Assembly (NCBI GenBank): GCA_963576765.1
Contig: OY755217.1
Span: forward strand, 21,931,525-21,995,524
Origin: Draba incana
Taxonomy: Eukaryota; Streptophyta; Magnoliopsida; Brassicales; Brassicaceae
Reading direction: 5' to 3'
DNA: 64,000 bases
The notes under the pieces are model-generated. The model was not told the origin of the DNA. It was given only the letters and a program-made list of their open reading frames with translations, and did not search any database. Below are positions 31,699 through 44,515 of this stretch, one piece after another. How positions within the stretch are numbered: position 1 is the stretch's first letter; every line of letters begins with the position of its first letter. The translations under genes and the position numbers were made by a program.

Positions 31699-34564
31699 TG
31701 ATGTGGTATAAGTTTTAACCACTTAACCAACTTCCTGCAAGTGCATAGCAATCACAATTAGTATAGATAAGGGGTCGAATCCACAAAGATTTGTTAACCA
31801 CTGATATACCTCATATTTTACCACGTATACTATCGATTTTCATATATTTTCTATGCTATTTAATAAACTTTTCTATCTAAAGAGTTAGTTTTCTTGTATA
31901 TGTGGTTTTTAAGACCCATATAGGTTAAATCATCAAAAAGATGCAAAAATGAGCAAAATGAGCGTTTTACATTCTACAACAACTTATCAAAGTCAAAGGA
32001 GCCAATGCAAGTCCCAAATCTTCAAGTTATCACATTTTCTCAAGTTGGACAAAAAATACATGTGAAGGTTAGCCACAGACGGATGATCAAATCTACTTTG
32101 AATGAGATTAAATTTTCATGGATATATCCCTTTGAGTCACCTTTCCAATGGAGTTGGAACTACATCATTTGGAATAGTGGTTTGGAAGGTATACTCGATC
32201 TACTGAAGACATGTCAAACTGCCTCAAAAATGAAACAAGTGCAGAATCGACCTAGACACCGAACGGACTCGTGGTCCGGTATCTATGACCAATGCCAATA
32301 CACTAGTAACACTTTTGGCCTAGACACCAGACACATGATTTTTTCCGGTGTCTCTATCCGGTGTTTGGAGCAGTTTCGACAAAAAAGACGTTTTCGCCTA
32401 AAGTAAAACCGTAGAAGTTTTTGCCAACCTAGAACCTTTTGTATCACTATATATAAATGATTTTAGCCTCCTTTGAGAGAGGAAGCATCGCTAGGCATCA
32501 TACAAATCATTAATAAAATATGTATTTCGTTTCTCTCTTTGTTCTTGAATAATATGTCTTTCTAAGAGCGATGAAGGATCGATATCTTCTCAATCTTCAA
32601 TCTAAGAGAAGAATCATCCTAGACCTTCTATGGAATCACAAAATTAACTATATTTTATCCTCTATTCTAGCTACTACATGTTCAATAACATATTAGAATA
32701 GTTGTATGTTAGATTTAAAGTTATTCTAAAAAGTTCTATGTTGCATATCTTACACTTTTTTTTATTTTGGTTCCAAATTGATTCTTTATCTCAATTTATG
32801 CTCAAAGCTTGATCTAGCGTAGCTAACTAGTGATCGATCTAAGGTTGATATATTCTCCTAAACCTTTTATAACACCGGATCTAGTATTTGATAGGCTAGG
32901 CGTCTTAGGAGTTTGAAAGGTTAGTTAAGGAGTTTAGTGAACAATCGAATCTCAATCTTACCGCGTGATTTCACCTTGTAATAACCATAAAAATTTGAGT
33001 CTATTAGGGTAGAAATCATAGGGATCGGAGCCATGAAAGTGGGAAGATTATACCTCTGTGATTTGAGTTCTAGAACACTAGTTTCAACTCTTTAAAACTA
33101 GTGTAGTTTATGTTACATATGTTCTTTAGATTTCTTTTGTCTTGCGTGTTTTGATTTATCTATCCTTTTACTTATCTTATTGTTTTGTTTCATTCAGCAC
33201 ATTTTACAAAACCCCAAAACCAATATATCTTCACTTAGTTTATTATGCATAATATAGATTTATAACGTAACAACATAGTCTCATGTGGATCGACCCCTTA
33301 GTACTATAATTGTCAATTGTGCACTTGCAGATTAGGGTTTATAAGTTATTGAAAATCTGTGCATTCTCTTTTAGGGAGCCTCAACCACACTACAAATTGT
33401 AATGAATAAAATAAAGTTAGAACAAAATATGGTTTTGTCGTTTGTGCGATTGTGAATTAACACGAATGCAATATGAAATAGAAACTGAAAACAATGAGAG
33501 AAAATCCTTAGGATTTAGGTAATTCACTGAGAATTATGAAACAATATGACTGATTTAATCTAGGGACTTTAGATATACCAAATCATCTAGAACTCAAAAC
33601 ACGAAGGTATAGTCTTTTCACTTTCGTGGCTCCAACCACTATGTTAAATCACCCTAATAGACTTAACTTTCTATGGTTATTACAAAGTGGAAACACACAA
33701 TAAAAGTTCAAGTTCTGATAAAGTTCACCAAACTCCTTAACTAACCTTTCGAATTGTTAAGATTGCTAGATGCGTGGTAAACCAATCATGCATAGAGTAT
33801 AAGTAAAGATGAAGACTCTATTGATCCCTAAACAATCATCAGTTAATTATCAAATTATAAAACTCATTGAAAACCTAAAACCTAACAAGTGAATTAATAA
33901 AACATGGTGCACGAAAAACAACAAAGATAAGATGAATTCATGATGATAAACTTTATGAAAAGAGTAAAGGATAAGAGATTCTTCTCTATATCGAAGTACA
34001 AAGCGAGATCATCCACCAGAAGCTCCTAAAACACAAGTCTATGATCAATCCCTCAAATGAAGATGTGGATGCTGTTCTCTATGAAAACAATTGTTTATAA
34101 TTTCGGCATACTCTTAAAGAAGAGGCTAAAAACAAGTATATATAGGTCTAGGGTCTTCTAGGGCTTCACTTTGGGCAAAAACGTATTTTTGGTCGAAACT
34201 GCTCAAATATGGATCACTCACAGCGGACACGGAATTTTGTCCAGTGTGTGGGCCAAAAATTTCCCACAGCGTGTGTTGCCAACGGTCACATGCACCGTTC
34301 AAAGCTCCGTCTGGTGTTTGACTCAATTATACACCTTCATTATCTTCGAGGCAGTTTAACATGTCTTTAGTAAATCATGTGTATCTTCTTGCTCACAGGT
34401 CCAAATAAGAAAATTACAAATCCATTAGAAATATGACTCAAAGATCTTGATAGTAGCCAACTTTCATCAAATTATAAGTTGATTTGATCTTCCGTCTGTA
34501 GCCAAACTTCAGACTCTTCAATGGTGTTTAACTTAGCAAAATAGATAAAATATGGAGTATATCA
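31699..34564 (-). repeat. 3' LTR of a minus-strand Athila-type element, split by a solo LTR
   Basis: On the minus strand it begins TGATATACTCCATATTTTA at 34564, right after a purine-rich tract. It ends near 31699 with ATACCACATCA. The solo LTR at 31802-33383 splits it; without that insertion it is about 1.28 kb. TATATATAGG on the minus strand (34135-34147) is the TATA candidate, and GGACAC/GTGT-type inverted motifs lie just upstream of it (34215-34320). The last part carries the TGTGGATTCGACCCC motif typical of these LTRs. Confidence 0.75.
31802..33383 (+). repeat. Solo LTR (Athila-type, 1582 bp), TSD ACCAC
   Basis: It starts TGATATACCTCATATTTT and ends GAGCCTCA, flanked by ACCAC at 31797-31801 and 33384-33388. 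It is related to the 1583-bp LTR at 52598-54180 along its length. TATA-like CTATATATAAATG lies at 32446. Upstream, 32255-32365 has inverted CCGG motifs such as CGGACTCGTGGTCCGG and two CCGGTGT words. Open frames in it (e.g. 32005-32406) are not genes. Confidence 0.93.
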
Positions 34565-36060
34565 ACTCCCCTAGACTTAAACCTTTCTTGAGCACAAGCA
34601 AAATCCAAGAATATAAAAGAGGTTTAAAAATACAGGAACTTACAAATTCTGATAAATGTAGCGTCGGCACTATGATTCGCGATCATTTCGAGGGCATCTT
34701 CATCAACTGCCATCCATGACTTTTGCAGCCTTTTTCATACTTTAAATAACAATCTTACCAAGTCTCGATGGCACTTCAATTTACTCTAAGTGTGGATTTT
34801 CTAATTTAAGGAATCGTTAGGTAAACAACTAAGTATAGAAAGGCTAATTTAATTGGTGAGGCTAATAGTATTTAAGGTTACCATATTCTCCGGAAGATGC
34901 AAGATATTATGCAAAATTGCAAGAGAGAATGGACATATTGAAGTCCACAGTCCTAACAACTTCGATGAATTTCTCCCTTAGACTTAGATCTTTTCCAAAA
35001 ATTGCCGTAAATCACTGTAAATCGCACCATTTTCCACACTTCTTCATGTCATTTTCTTGAGATATTTCCTTGGTCTTAGACTCTTTTTGGACATATTTTC
35101 CTTTTTCGTTTATTTATAATTTTTTGGAACGGGAGAAAACGGTCTTTAAGAACATATAGTCACGAATTTGTTACCATTTAATGTGGATCTCAAGGTTTTG
35201 CCATGCTCTAAGAATAATCTTCGTTGTACTTCACCGGAATTTTTAATCGCCGCATCTCTAATGGTTAGAAATGCGTCAATCCTCTTTCTCTCCGACGTTT
35301 TTGCATATATCTGCATATAAGAAGTAAAAACAAGAGTGCATGAGCTGGCCATTCAAGTCACGAAAAGTGCCAAATAGCGGAAAACGTATCTTGACCGTGT
35401 GATACGTTTCTAGGTCTAACTTCTTAATGGGAAACAATGAATGGGTTAGTGTAAATAGAGCCAAAATTATATTAGTATAAGATGAGACAAAATCGGAATT
35501 TCATGGGGCGAGTCCGATCATGAAGGTTTCTGAATCAGCATTCTAGAATAAATCTGGTGATAAAATCACTGAATTATAACATCTAAGCATATATTTCGGA
35601 AAATGTAAATGCTCCAAAACATGTAGTTTTGACTCCATAAAACTCAAATAAAAAATAACAAAATAAGAAAAACATAAGAAAAAGAAAAAGACATTAGTAC
35701 GATAGAATCCTCCCAGACTTACTTTACACCATCCTGGAGTGAAAGCAAGGTCCAAATAGAAGAGATGAGTTCAATAAAAAGAAAATATGACATAAAACTA
35801 TGATAGGGATAGATAAAAGTCAAAACACCTCGCTCAGAAAGTAGGCAAAAGCGACTCCGACATGTCTGGAACATCGGCGGGAAAGTGGTCTCCACTGGAA
35901 CATCGGCGGGAAAGTGGTCTCCATTGGAACTAAGGTCAACGATCTTTGTGTCTCCAGAATGAGCCTCTAGCTCACGTGATGGCTGTTCATGGGTCTCATG
36001 GTCAGTCCACTCGTGGTCACGTGAGTAGTGGTTGCTAAATAGCATTATCCTCTGCATCAT
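34565..36060 (-). other. 3' internal region of the minus Athila-type element, with PPT
   Basis: On the minus strand TTAAGTCTAGGGGAGT (34565-34580) is the polypurine tract adjoining the LTR. Upstream is about 1.5 kb without coding sequence. It includes a degenerate hairpin TTACACC-ATCC-TGGAGTGAA (35724-35743) next to AAGTCTGGGAGG, the counterpart of perfect hairpins at 51401 and 61474. Confidence 0.6.
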
Positions 36061-36481
36061 CACCGCGATCGAAACTCGAAAGAAGTGATAAACTACCGAA
36101 ATCGTAATCGGTAGTGGTCTCGGTTCGACGCTTGGTTGAGCGCTTGAAAAAGTGACGTACCATCTTCTTTACCACTTTGACAACTGTAGAAATCAACTTA
36201 CCTTGCTTGGAAACCTTTGCTTCAAGTGCAACTCTCTTCTCCGTTTCTTCGCTTAAACTAGTCTTAAACCAATTAATGGATTCGGTGCTTACGGGGGTTA
36301 AAGAAGGGGCGGTTTGTAGCTACATGTGGGAGGAGGAGGGCTGAAAATATGTAGCTACAAGTTTCATACGTGCTCTCACCTTGCTCCGCAATAGAGCTTG
36401 TGCGGTGTAGAAAAGAGAAACTCCTACAAGAGGACAACCATATAGGCGCGGATACCATTGAGTGTGTGGAGGATTGAAATA

Positions 36482-37713
36482 TTAAACTCTATCACTCAAG
36501 TCGGGAAGGTCCTTTTTGGGGAGAAAGACACACTTCTTCTCTTCCGAGTATGGTGGCGTGAAGAGATAACCGAAGTTGGTTGATTTGTCGTACCAACCGC
36601 ATAAAAAGTGTTTCCTTTGAAGCGCGAGAAGATCAAGCTTGTTATCTCCATTTAAGTGACAATCACCTCTCAAATCAAAGCCACAAGCGAGTAAAATTCC
36701 GGTGATTACGCTCTCAAAGTTACACGACGAGTTCTTGACTAACATCTTCGTAGTTGTTTTGTGTTTAATCGCAACTCATTGTCGAGCTAGAAGCGATCCG
36801 AGATTAGCTTTCTCATGTTCATCTATAAATGAAGTTATAAGCATAGAAAACTCATCAAAATTCACTGTTCCATGCTCTTTTCTACTGTAGATAAGTTGCG
36901 CGAATAGCGCATGAACATAACGAATCACCGGATGAGTGATTTTGGCCACTTTTGAAATATTTGGTTTGAGACTCTCATTAGCAAAACTCATTCATTCATC
37001 GTAGTACATATCACTCGTGGTGAACTTAATCTTTTTTAAGCACTCAAATCCCAAAATATCGCAAAGATCTTCAATGGTCAAAGTGTAAGACATTCTCTTT
37101 ACCGTAAAAGCCAAAATGTCGTGTTTAGCTTTGGTTCCTTTGCCTCTTGGATAAGATAGTGTCACGATAGCAAGGAACTCTCGTGCTATATCCACATAAG
37201 CCGGGTGGGAGATGGACACAAACTTGGTAAGGCCTAGTTCCTCAAGATACCATTCATGTACTCTTCGAATACCGATTAATCAAGCATCTCAAAATCGATA
37301 GTTGGGGTTTGGGGCAAGGCAAACTGTTTTAGAAGGGTAATTTAGTCTATTTTAGCTTGAATCTTGGGTCCAATGGTCTTCATTACATCACTTGTTGTCG
37401 AAAATCCACCGGTTTTTTATTTAGCCGGCGATTTCCGTGGTTTCTTTGGTGGAGGGACCAGTTTTGGAACAATGAGTTGTGTTACCTCGCTTGTATCCTC
37501 ATCATCTTCATCCCTAAGTTGGTAATCAATCTCCGCGTCATCATCTCTCAAAATACTTTTTCCATTCTTCTTTGCTAGCGATTTCGAAGATTTCCTAGAA
37601 TGCAAACGACGCAGAGCTTGAGGCTCTCGTTCTCCAATGATCCGTGGCTGTCCTTTAGGCATGGGAACTCTAGTTGATCGCCTTGTGATAACCTCTCCAT
37701 CCATAGGAACCAC
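36482..37713 (-). pseudogene. Athila ORF1-like protein
   Basis: These minus-strand frames match the plant-specific Athila ORF-1 family, which has no established function. The N-terminal part (37713-37417) is basic and acidic low-complexity sequence (RRSTRVPMPKGQPR, DEDDEDTSEV). The conserved core from 37219 reads MSISHPAYVDIAREFLAIVT, then LTIEDLCDILGFECLKKI, followed in the same frame by MSFANESLKPNISKVAKITH and CGFDLRGDCHLNGDNKLDLL. Two single stop codons (at about 36992 and 36776) interrupt an otherwise open frame of about 245 codons. A solo LTR (37714-38288) removes the true start. It lies between the array/leader position and the 3' hairpin, as the related gene does in the element at 58931. 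Confidence 0.7.
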
Positions 37714-38288
37714 TGTGGGAGTCGAAACTCGAACAATTATATTTGTCAAGGGTTTTGAAGGGAGAAGAGATATTTAAGTTAAAACTACTAATAGTGGTTA
37801 CGATTGATGTAAAGAAAAGCTTTATTGTTGTTTAGCGTAATAAGTTTCGGATCCCCTTTTCAAAGAATGTACAAGTGTTTATGTAGCACCCTAGGTCGGC
37901 TAAGTCTTCTCCTAAACGATAATGGAAAGTTTCTTAAGTTTTCGGCGATTTCCATTCTTCTACGCGGCTTTATCGGTGAACAACGTCAGTTTCTGGAATC
38001 TTCTTAGGTCAAGGCTTTGGCCCAACAAACTTCGGTCCAATAAGCGAATCAGTATATTTCGGCCCATCATAGAAATACTTCGTCACTAGAACATTTCGCC
38101 GTTGTATCTGTAGCAACGTCGTTGGTTACAACTACGATGAGATTTAGGGTTTTTTCCTACAGAAAGACATAGAGATTTTCTACAAGAAGACCTACGGTAT
38201 TTTTTCGTTTAAAGACTTAGAAGTCTGTTTCGTCTAAAGACTTAGAATATCAACCGCTGGTCTTGAGGGGTGTAAACCGACCCCAACA
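37714..38288 (-). repeat. Solo LTR (TGTTGGGGTCGG family), TSD ACCAC
   Basis: It is the second member of the family at 29888. The minus strand starts TGTTGGGGTCGGTTTACACC at 38288 and ends CTCCCACA at 37714. ACCAC flanks lie at 37709-37713 and 38289-38293. It interrupts the Athila ORF1-like gene. Confidence 0.92.
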
Positions 38289-38753
38289 ACCACTACAAAA
38301 GAAAAATCTCAAAAAGTATGTTACGTTATTGAAAATCGAAAATTTCAAAAGAAATACTTCCAATGAGAATTTAATTTATTAAAAAGTGTGTCAAGACATT
38401 AGAAACATGTAAGAATGATAATCCAAGGCTAAATAATTTTTCTCAACTTAAATCATAATTTTCGGATTAATGTTTAATTACTCATGAAAATTTGAAATCT
38501 TTTGGCAATTAATATATGCTAAATTATTTAATATGTCAAATTTCAAGTCAATCCTATGTATATATGCTAAACCCAAATCAATGAATGCATTATAACATTT
38601 AGAAACACCTAAATCCGAATTGAATTGAGAAACCCAAAAATTAATTTTTGTGAAAAATGCATAAATGTGTTAATCATGTAATTAATCATTGAATAATGCA
38701 ATTCCTAATGACTAAATAAGTTCTCTAATTAATTCTCTAACAACCTAGATAAT
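38289..38753. other. AT-rich stretch between Athila ORF and LINE 3' end
   Basis: No gene is seen. It probably contains the 3' untranslated part of the minus-strand LINE, but no clear poly(T) tract marks its end. Confidence 0.35.
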
Positions 38754-40336
38754 TTAAGAGCCAAATTTCAAAATAAGAAAATATCCATAAACTTGAAATT
38801 TAGACAAAAAGAAATGTACGTGCCGAGGGAACATAACTCCCTCAACATCCTCAAGCAAATAAGCACGAACAATGCCCGGACAAGTATAAAATAAATGAAA
38901 TCCAAGCGGAAGAGAGAACGCATAGTTTGCTATCCCATCTACAAGACGGTTAGCCTCCCTATACACGTGAGAAATACGGACTATCCAGTTCCTTGATATG
39001 TAGCCATGGCACAAACGTACCAGGAATGACAGCAAATTCACGTCGTTAATCCCTGTCTTAAGAAAACCAACCACCAACTCTGAGTCAACCTCAATCTCTA
39101 GCCTTGTCACTTTACACTCCCAAGCAATCACCAATCCATAATAGACTCCCCATAATTCAGCCAGAGGAGCAGAACAAATCCCAATATTGAGAGCGAAACC
39201 TCTCCGCCACTCTCCTCCGGAGTCCCGTATCACTCCCCTGCCGAAGCCAAGCCGGAGTGACCTCGCGATGCACCATCCATGTTTAACTTGAACCAATCAT
39301 CCTGAGGCCGAATCCATGCAATCAACCTCTCCGTTCGGGCCGTATTCCTTGCTGTTATATCCTTGTGACGGTGATGAGCAAGTGTCACTCCCTCTGAAAC
39401 ATCACTTACAAACTTCACTCTATCATGGTATTTTCCATTCGTTCAAAAAATATTTCCTCATCTCCATTTCTATCCCCACCAAATGGTCATCGCAAAGAGA
39501 GTAGACCAAGAAGTGCCTCCCACTTGCCGATGATCTCCAAGATTTGTGTACAACCATTGAATCAATGACTGTTCCCCGAAATCCCTTTTCCTTCCTTGCG
39601 GGACAAGCCAATTCCAAATTCCTCCTATGGCCGGACAATCCCGAAGAATATGGATGATTGTCTCGTCCCCGCCCTAGCAAATTTGGCAAACTCCCGAGTC
39701 GCTTAAATTTCTTCGTTGTCTTTCCACGTTCGTCATAAGCACTTGATGAACACCTAACCATAGAAACACCCTCACCCTTTCCAGAGCCACTACGGTCCAT
39801 ACTCTCTTGAAAAGATTACTCAAGTCTTGGCGGGGAGTCTCATCTCACGTAAGTAACATATATGCAGAGCTAACCGTAAACCTCCCATCCTGATTCTACT
39901 TCCAAGATAATTTATCTGGAGCTCCGGTTTTGATATCAATCACCATCGACCTTAGTCGTAAGCTATACTCTGCCCGGATTAATGGTTCAATGTATTCCCA
40001 CCACCAACCACTTCCGTCCCTCCATAAATCCCGAACACGGAGATGAAGCTCATGATTATGCATCGGTCTTACCGCTACCTCTCACAAAACCTTGTTACAA
40101 ATCCATTTATCCTTCCAGAAACTTGCCGTAAGTCCATCTCCAACCGCCCATCCTACTCCCGGTAAACCCCCTTCCCGTAAACCGATAGCTATACTACGCC
40201 AAGTGGAGGACCAAGTTTGTTTAGGAATTAATCAAGCCTGGTCATCCAACGCCATCACTTTATATTTAGCTCGTAACACTTTAGCCCACAACCTATCCTG
40301 ATCATTTAAAAATCTCCATCCAAGCTTGGCTAATAA

Positions 40337-40541
40337 GAGCATCCTTATTGGAGACTTAAAAGAAAGTGTCTTATAGTTTATTTTAATTAAATTTATTAAG
40401 TGTGAGTGTCTTATTGCCAAAAAAAAATGTCTTAAATTAGACATTGGTCTAAAGTTTAGGACACTAGTTTATATAATTATATTAACTTATATTTATTAGA
40501 CACTATTTTAAGACATCAAAAAGTGTCCATTAAGGATGCTC
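40337..40541. mobile_element. PIF/Harbinger (Tourist-like) MITE, 205 bp, TSD TAA
   Basis: Terminal inverted repeats GAGCATCCTTATTGGA and TCCATTAAGGATGCTC are flanked by TAA on both sides (40334-40336 and 40542-40544). Removing it and one TAA restores the LINE protein as NKALAKLGWRFL. The interior is AT-rich with AAGTGTC words and no coding capacity. Confidence 0.92.
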
Positions 40542-41299
40542 TAAGGCCTTATTCATCATCGTCGCCGACTTAATTTCTAAGCCACCCTCACTCTTCGATC
40601 GGCAAACCATATGCCAATTTATCAAATGTTGTTTCCGTTGTCCCGTGCTACTGCCCCAAATAAACGACCTTGATATTTTATCCAACTCCTCGAGCGTTGA
40701 TTTAGGAAGGGCAATGGTGCTCATTGCGTGAACCAGAAAAGAAGAAAGAACCGCTTTAGTCAAAGTTAATCGTCCCGCCATACTCAACCATTGGCTCTTC
40801 CAACCTGCCAACCGAGTAGAGGCTTTCTCAAGAATATCTCCAAAAGTATCTTTGTTTATCCGTTTTTGCAACACCGGCATTCCCAAATACTTTCCAAGTT
40901 CCCTGGTCGATGCAATACCACTTTCCCTGCTAATCAAACGTTCTAAATCTCGACTCACATTCTTGGAGAAGAAGATTTTAGATTTCTCCAAACTAACTTT
41001 ATGTCCCGACACATCACAAATTGTTTTAAGACCCGATGAATAATCTTAATATGTGCAACTGAAGCCACCGCAAACAAGATAAGATCATCAGTGAAGCACA
41101 TGTGAGAGAGTTGCGGACCTCCTTAAGACAAGCGTATCGGTTTCCATTCTCCTTTTCCGACCAAGGTATTAATTAAATGACACAATCTCTCAATGCACAA
41201 CACAAAAAGATATGGAGATAAGGGATCACCTTAACGCAAGCCTCTCTGCAGCTTAAAACGATCAGTCTTCTCTCCATTCCACAAAATATGCACGGAAGG

Positions 41300-42426
41300 T
41301 GATATATCATGGTTTTTATCTATTTTCAACCATGATTTAAGTACATATTTTAGAGTCCTTTTGGTGTTTTCGAGTCTTTTGGTATTTTTATTAGGTACAA
41401 GGATGTTTAGAGCTTTACTGGTGTTTACTGGAGCATTTTGGAGCATAATGGAATGAGCAATCAAAGTCGCAAGTTCGGATTGAAGATTTGAAAGCAGTGT
41501 CGATCGACACTGATGATAACATCGATCGACACCAAGAATTTGGTCGTGTCGATCGACAGAGAAGATGGTGTCGCTTGACATGACTGTTTGAGCGACCAGA
41601 ATTTTGGAACTAGAAGATTTCCGTTTTACGCCAGAAAACTCAGATGTTTGCAAGAAGGCCCAATACGTTTTTGTAGTCTATAAATACTTATTTTCAGCCC
41701 TTGTTTAGGATATGCTTTATTTTCTGTTAGACAATTTTATATTAAAGAATTATTATTCATGTCTATTTCTGAGTAATTTTCTAGTTCGGTTTTAGGGTTT
41801 TTCAAAGGATAATGAAGAGTTGTTGAATTTATTTACTAATGGGATTTTGCATTCATATTTATATTCTTCACCTTGATTGCTTTGAATTCTGATTTAGGCC
41901 TGAATTAGATATCCTAGGTTGTTTAGTAGATATGACAACATTACTGAATTTCCTAAATTGAATCATAGGTGAGCAAAAATTCGATTCGCAACGACATTTG
42001 GCTTTAGATCTTTGTCAATAATCGAACCTGAATTTAATGCTTATTTAGATCAATTTGATTTTGCAACGACAGTTGGTTTTCTAGGGTTTAAATATAGATA
42101 ATATTCACAAGGACAGTTGGTTTGTTTTTCATTAGTTTCGAGTTCTAGAATTGCACTTCATCAATCCCATTAGTAACTTTATTCTTCAATTTGGATTTAT
42201 TCCTGCGAATTCCCTAAGGCTTAGCGCTTGTCTTTTATTTGAATTTAAAACTTGCAATCATCCTTTTTACTATTTCTGCAATAATTTATTTTACATCTTT
42301 TTTTCTTAAAAATAATCTGAAACGTTTAAATCTATTGTGTCTCTGATTCCTTGTGGATTCGATCCCTAAGTTCTACATCGATCTCTTAATTTGAGAGAGT
42401 AGCTCAGGGCAAATTTGAGCATATCA
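41300..42426 (+). repeat. Solo LTR (TGATATATC family), TSD GAAGG
   Basis: It starts TGATATATCATGG, like the LTR at 14248, and ends GAGCATATCA. GAAGG flanks lie at 41295-41299 and 42427-42431. Rejoining the LINE across it gives CVRGPSVHILWNGEKTDRF. Four palindrome sites (41499 GTCGATCGAC, 41521 ATCGATCGAC, 41548 GTCGATCGAC, 41570 decayed GTCGCTTGAC) precede TATAAATAC at about 41689. Confidence 0.93.
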
Positions 42427-42557
42427 GAAGGCCCACGAACACATGTCAAAATCCAAAGAATCCAAGTCTCCGAAAACCGAGCTGCGCGTAACGTATCTTC
42501 CAAGAAATCCCATCTTATGCGATCATAAGCCTTTTCTGAGTCAAGTTTTAACAACAT

Positions 42558-43994
42558 TGATAACACCATATTTTACTTGTTTTTAGGGCTTTATTCTCAT
42601 AGGTTTTGATCCCACATAGTATAGTTTTGGGATATTTTCATGCATTTAAGTCTCATTTGCATTGCATTGCATTTTAGATGTCCTAGGTTGTATTTGTACT
42701 CTTTTTGGCTTGCTTGAGCCATTTTCAGGTGTTCTTGAAGTCAGAGGAGTTGGAGGAGTGAAGATATCCATCATAAAAGGTCATTGCGGAATATATCACA
42801 CCACCGCGACCGAAACCATCCGAAGTGCTTCAAAGCTCGACTCAGAATAACGGTTTCCATTTGGATTTAGCTTCAGAGGTCTTAATTAAAGTTGTAGGTA
42901 TTTGAGATAGCTTTGCAATGGAAGTGGTTGCAAGTCATTCCGATATGTGGTTCAGGAGATATGACTGTTTTACCGGAGGGTACCGGTCTTGACCGAGTGG
43001 AACAACACCAGCGTCGATCGACAGAGAATTACGTCGATCGACAGGGTATCTTTAAAAACAGAGGATATTTCCAAAGAGTTTCCCGTCGATCGACAGGAAT
43101 TTACGTCGATCGACACGAGGTCGGCAGAAGCAAAAATATCCGTTTTTCCTTAGATATTTTCCTTATTTTGGCACTTGTATAAATAGTTTTTCTTGTAAAA
43201 ATATCTAGGAAGTCTTCTTCTTCTTGGAAGAGCTGGGCACGACCCAAACTCTCTCTTTTGAGAGATTTTGATTGTTCTTCATAAAAATACCACTCTAGAG
43301 AAGATTTCTTCAACTCTATCTTTTATTTATGCAATTTCCTTATCTTTGTGTCTTTTTCTCTTTGTTCTTCATGTTTAGATTAGGGTTCTAGTTGGGTATT
43401 TGATTTGGCTTGATTGATGATGATTTGATGGTTAATTATTGAGGTTTATCCGTTAGTTCTTCATCTAGACTGTTTTTAATGCTAGAATCTAGCTTGATCA
43501 CCTAGAATCTTGATCTTAGGATTGTTGATTAGTCACGAAAGTGAGATTAATAACCTGAACTAGTCTAGATGGGCAAAATTACCTATTCGCAAAGGAATTT
43601 GGCTTAGGGATTTTGTGAACAAATCAAACTCGTACTAATTGCTTGTTTAGATTCGATAAATTCACAAAGGAATTTGGGATTTGAGGATTTAAGGATATAT
43701 AGTCTTTGTAACGGAAGTTAGCTGGCTATACTCTCGTGTTTGAGTTATAGAACGGTGCTTAATTAAACCTCGACAGTCGTTTATCTCTTCTTGATAGTTA
43801 GTTAAATATCCGACATATCCATCTTTAGTTTACTTGTTTTATAGTTTTATAATTTGTTTACTTGTAAAAAGCATTGCTCTAGATTAAGAAGGATCATGCA
43901 TTCCTAGTGCATTGACCAAACCTCCCTGTGGATACGATAACCCTTTGTGCTACAACGTACAAGGGGAATTGATGACCCTAAAAACGTAATATCA
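42558..43994 (+). repeat. Solo LTR (TGATAACACC family), TSD AACAT
   Basis: It starts TGATAACACCATATTTT and ends AACGTAATATCA. AACAT lies at 42553-42557 and 43995-43999. Palindromes GTCGATCGAC occur at 43013, 43033, 43085 and 43105, and TATAAATAG at 43178. The body is clearly related to the LTR at 14248 (for example GGATTGTTGATTAG-CACGA), although the start differs. The last 124 bp are included in a tandem triplication. Confidence 0.92.
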
Positions 43995-44515
43995 AACATC
44001 CAGCCTTTTCTTCCCTTTTTCTTCTCATACTATGAACTGCCTCTCGGACAATAACAATATTATTCGTGCTCAACCGTCCAGGGAAGCATTGCTCTAGATT
44101 AAGAAGGATCATGCATTCCTAGTGCATTGACCAAACCTCCCTGTGGATACGATAACCCTTTGTGCTACAACGTACAAGGGGAATTGATGACCCTAAAAAC
44201 GTAATATCAAACATCCAGCCTTTTCTTCCCTTTTTCTTCTCATACTATGAACTGCCTCTCGGACAATAACAATATTATTCGTGCTCAACCGTCCAGGGAA
44301 GCATTGCTCTAGATTAAGAAGGATCATGCATTCCTAGTGCATTGACCAAACCTCCCTGTGGATACGATAACCCTTTGTGCTACAACGTACAAGGGGAATT
44401 GATGACCCTAAAAACATAATATCAAACATCCAGCCTTTTCTTCCCTTTTTCTTCTCATACTACGAACTGCCTCTCGGACAATAACAATATTATTCGTGCT
44501 CAACCGTCCAGGGAT
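43871..44515. repeat. Three tandem copies of a 215-bp LTR/LINE junction
   Basis: Units start GCATTGCTCTAGATTAAG at 43871, 44086 and 44301. Each unit holds the last 124 bp of the LTR above, the AACAT target repeat and about 90 bp of LINE RT (minus-strand PGRLSTNNIVIVREAV). Copies differ by only a few bases (e.g. AACGTAAT versus AACATAAT in the third). The array formed after the LTR inserted. Confidence 0.95.

Noticed and set aside
32005..32406. 133-codon plus-strand frame
   Set aside because: Lies wholly within the solo LTR at 31802-33383 and is not kept open in the related LTR at 52598.
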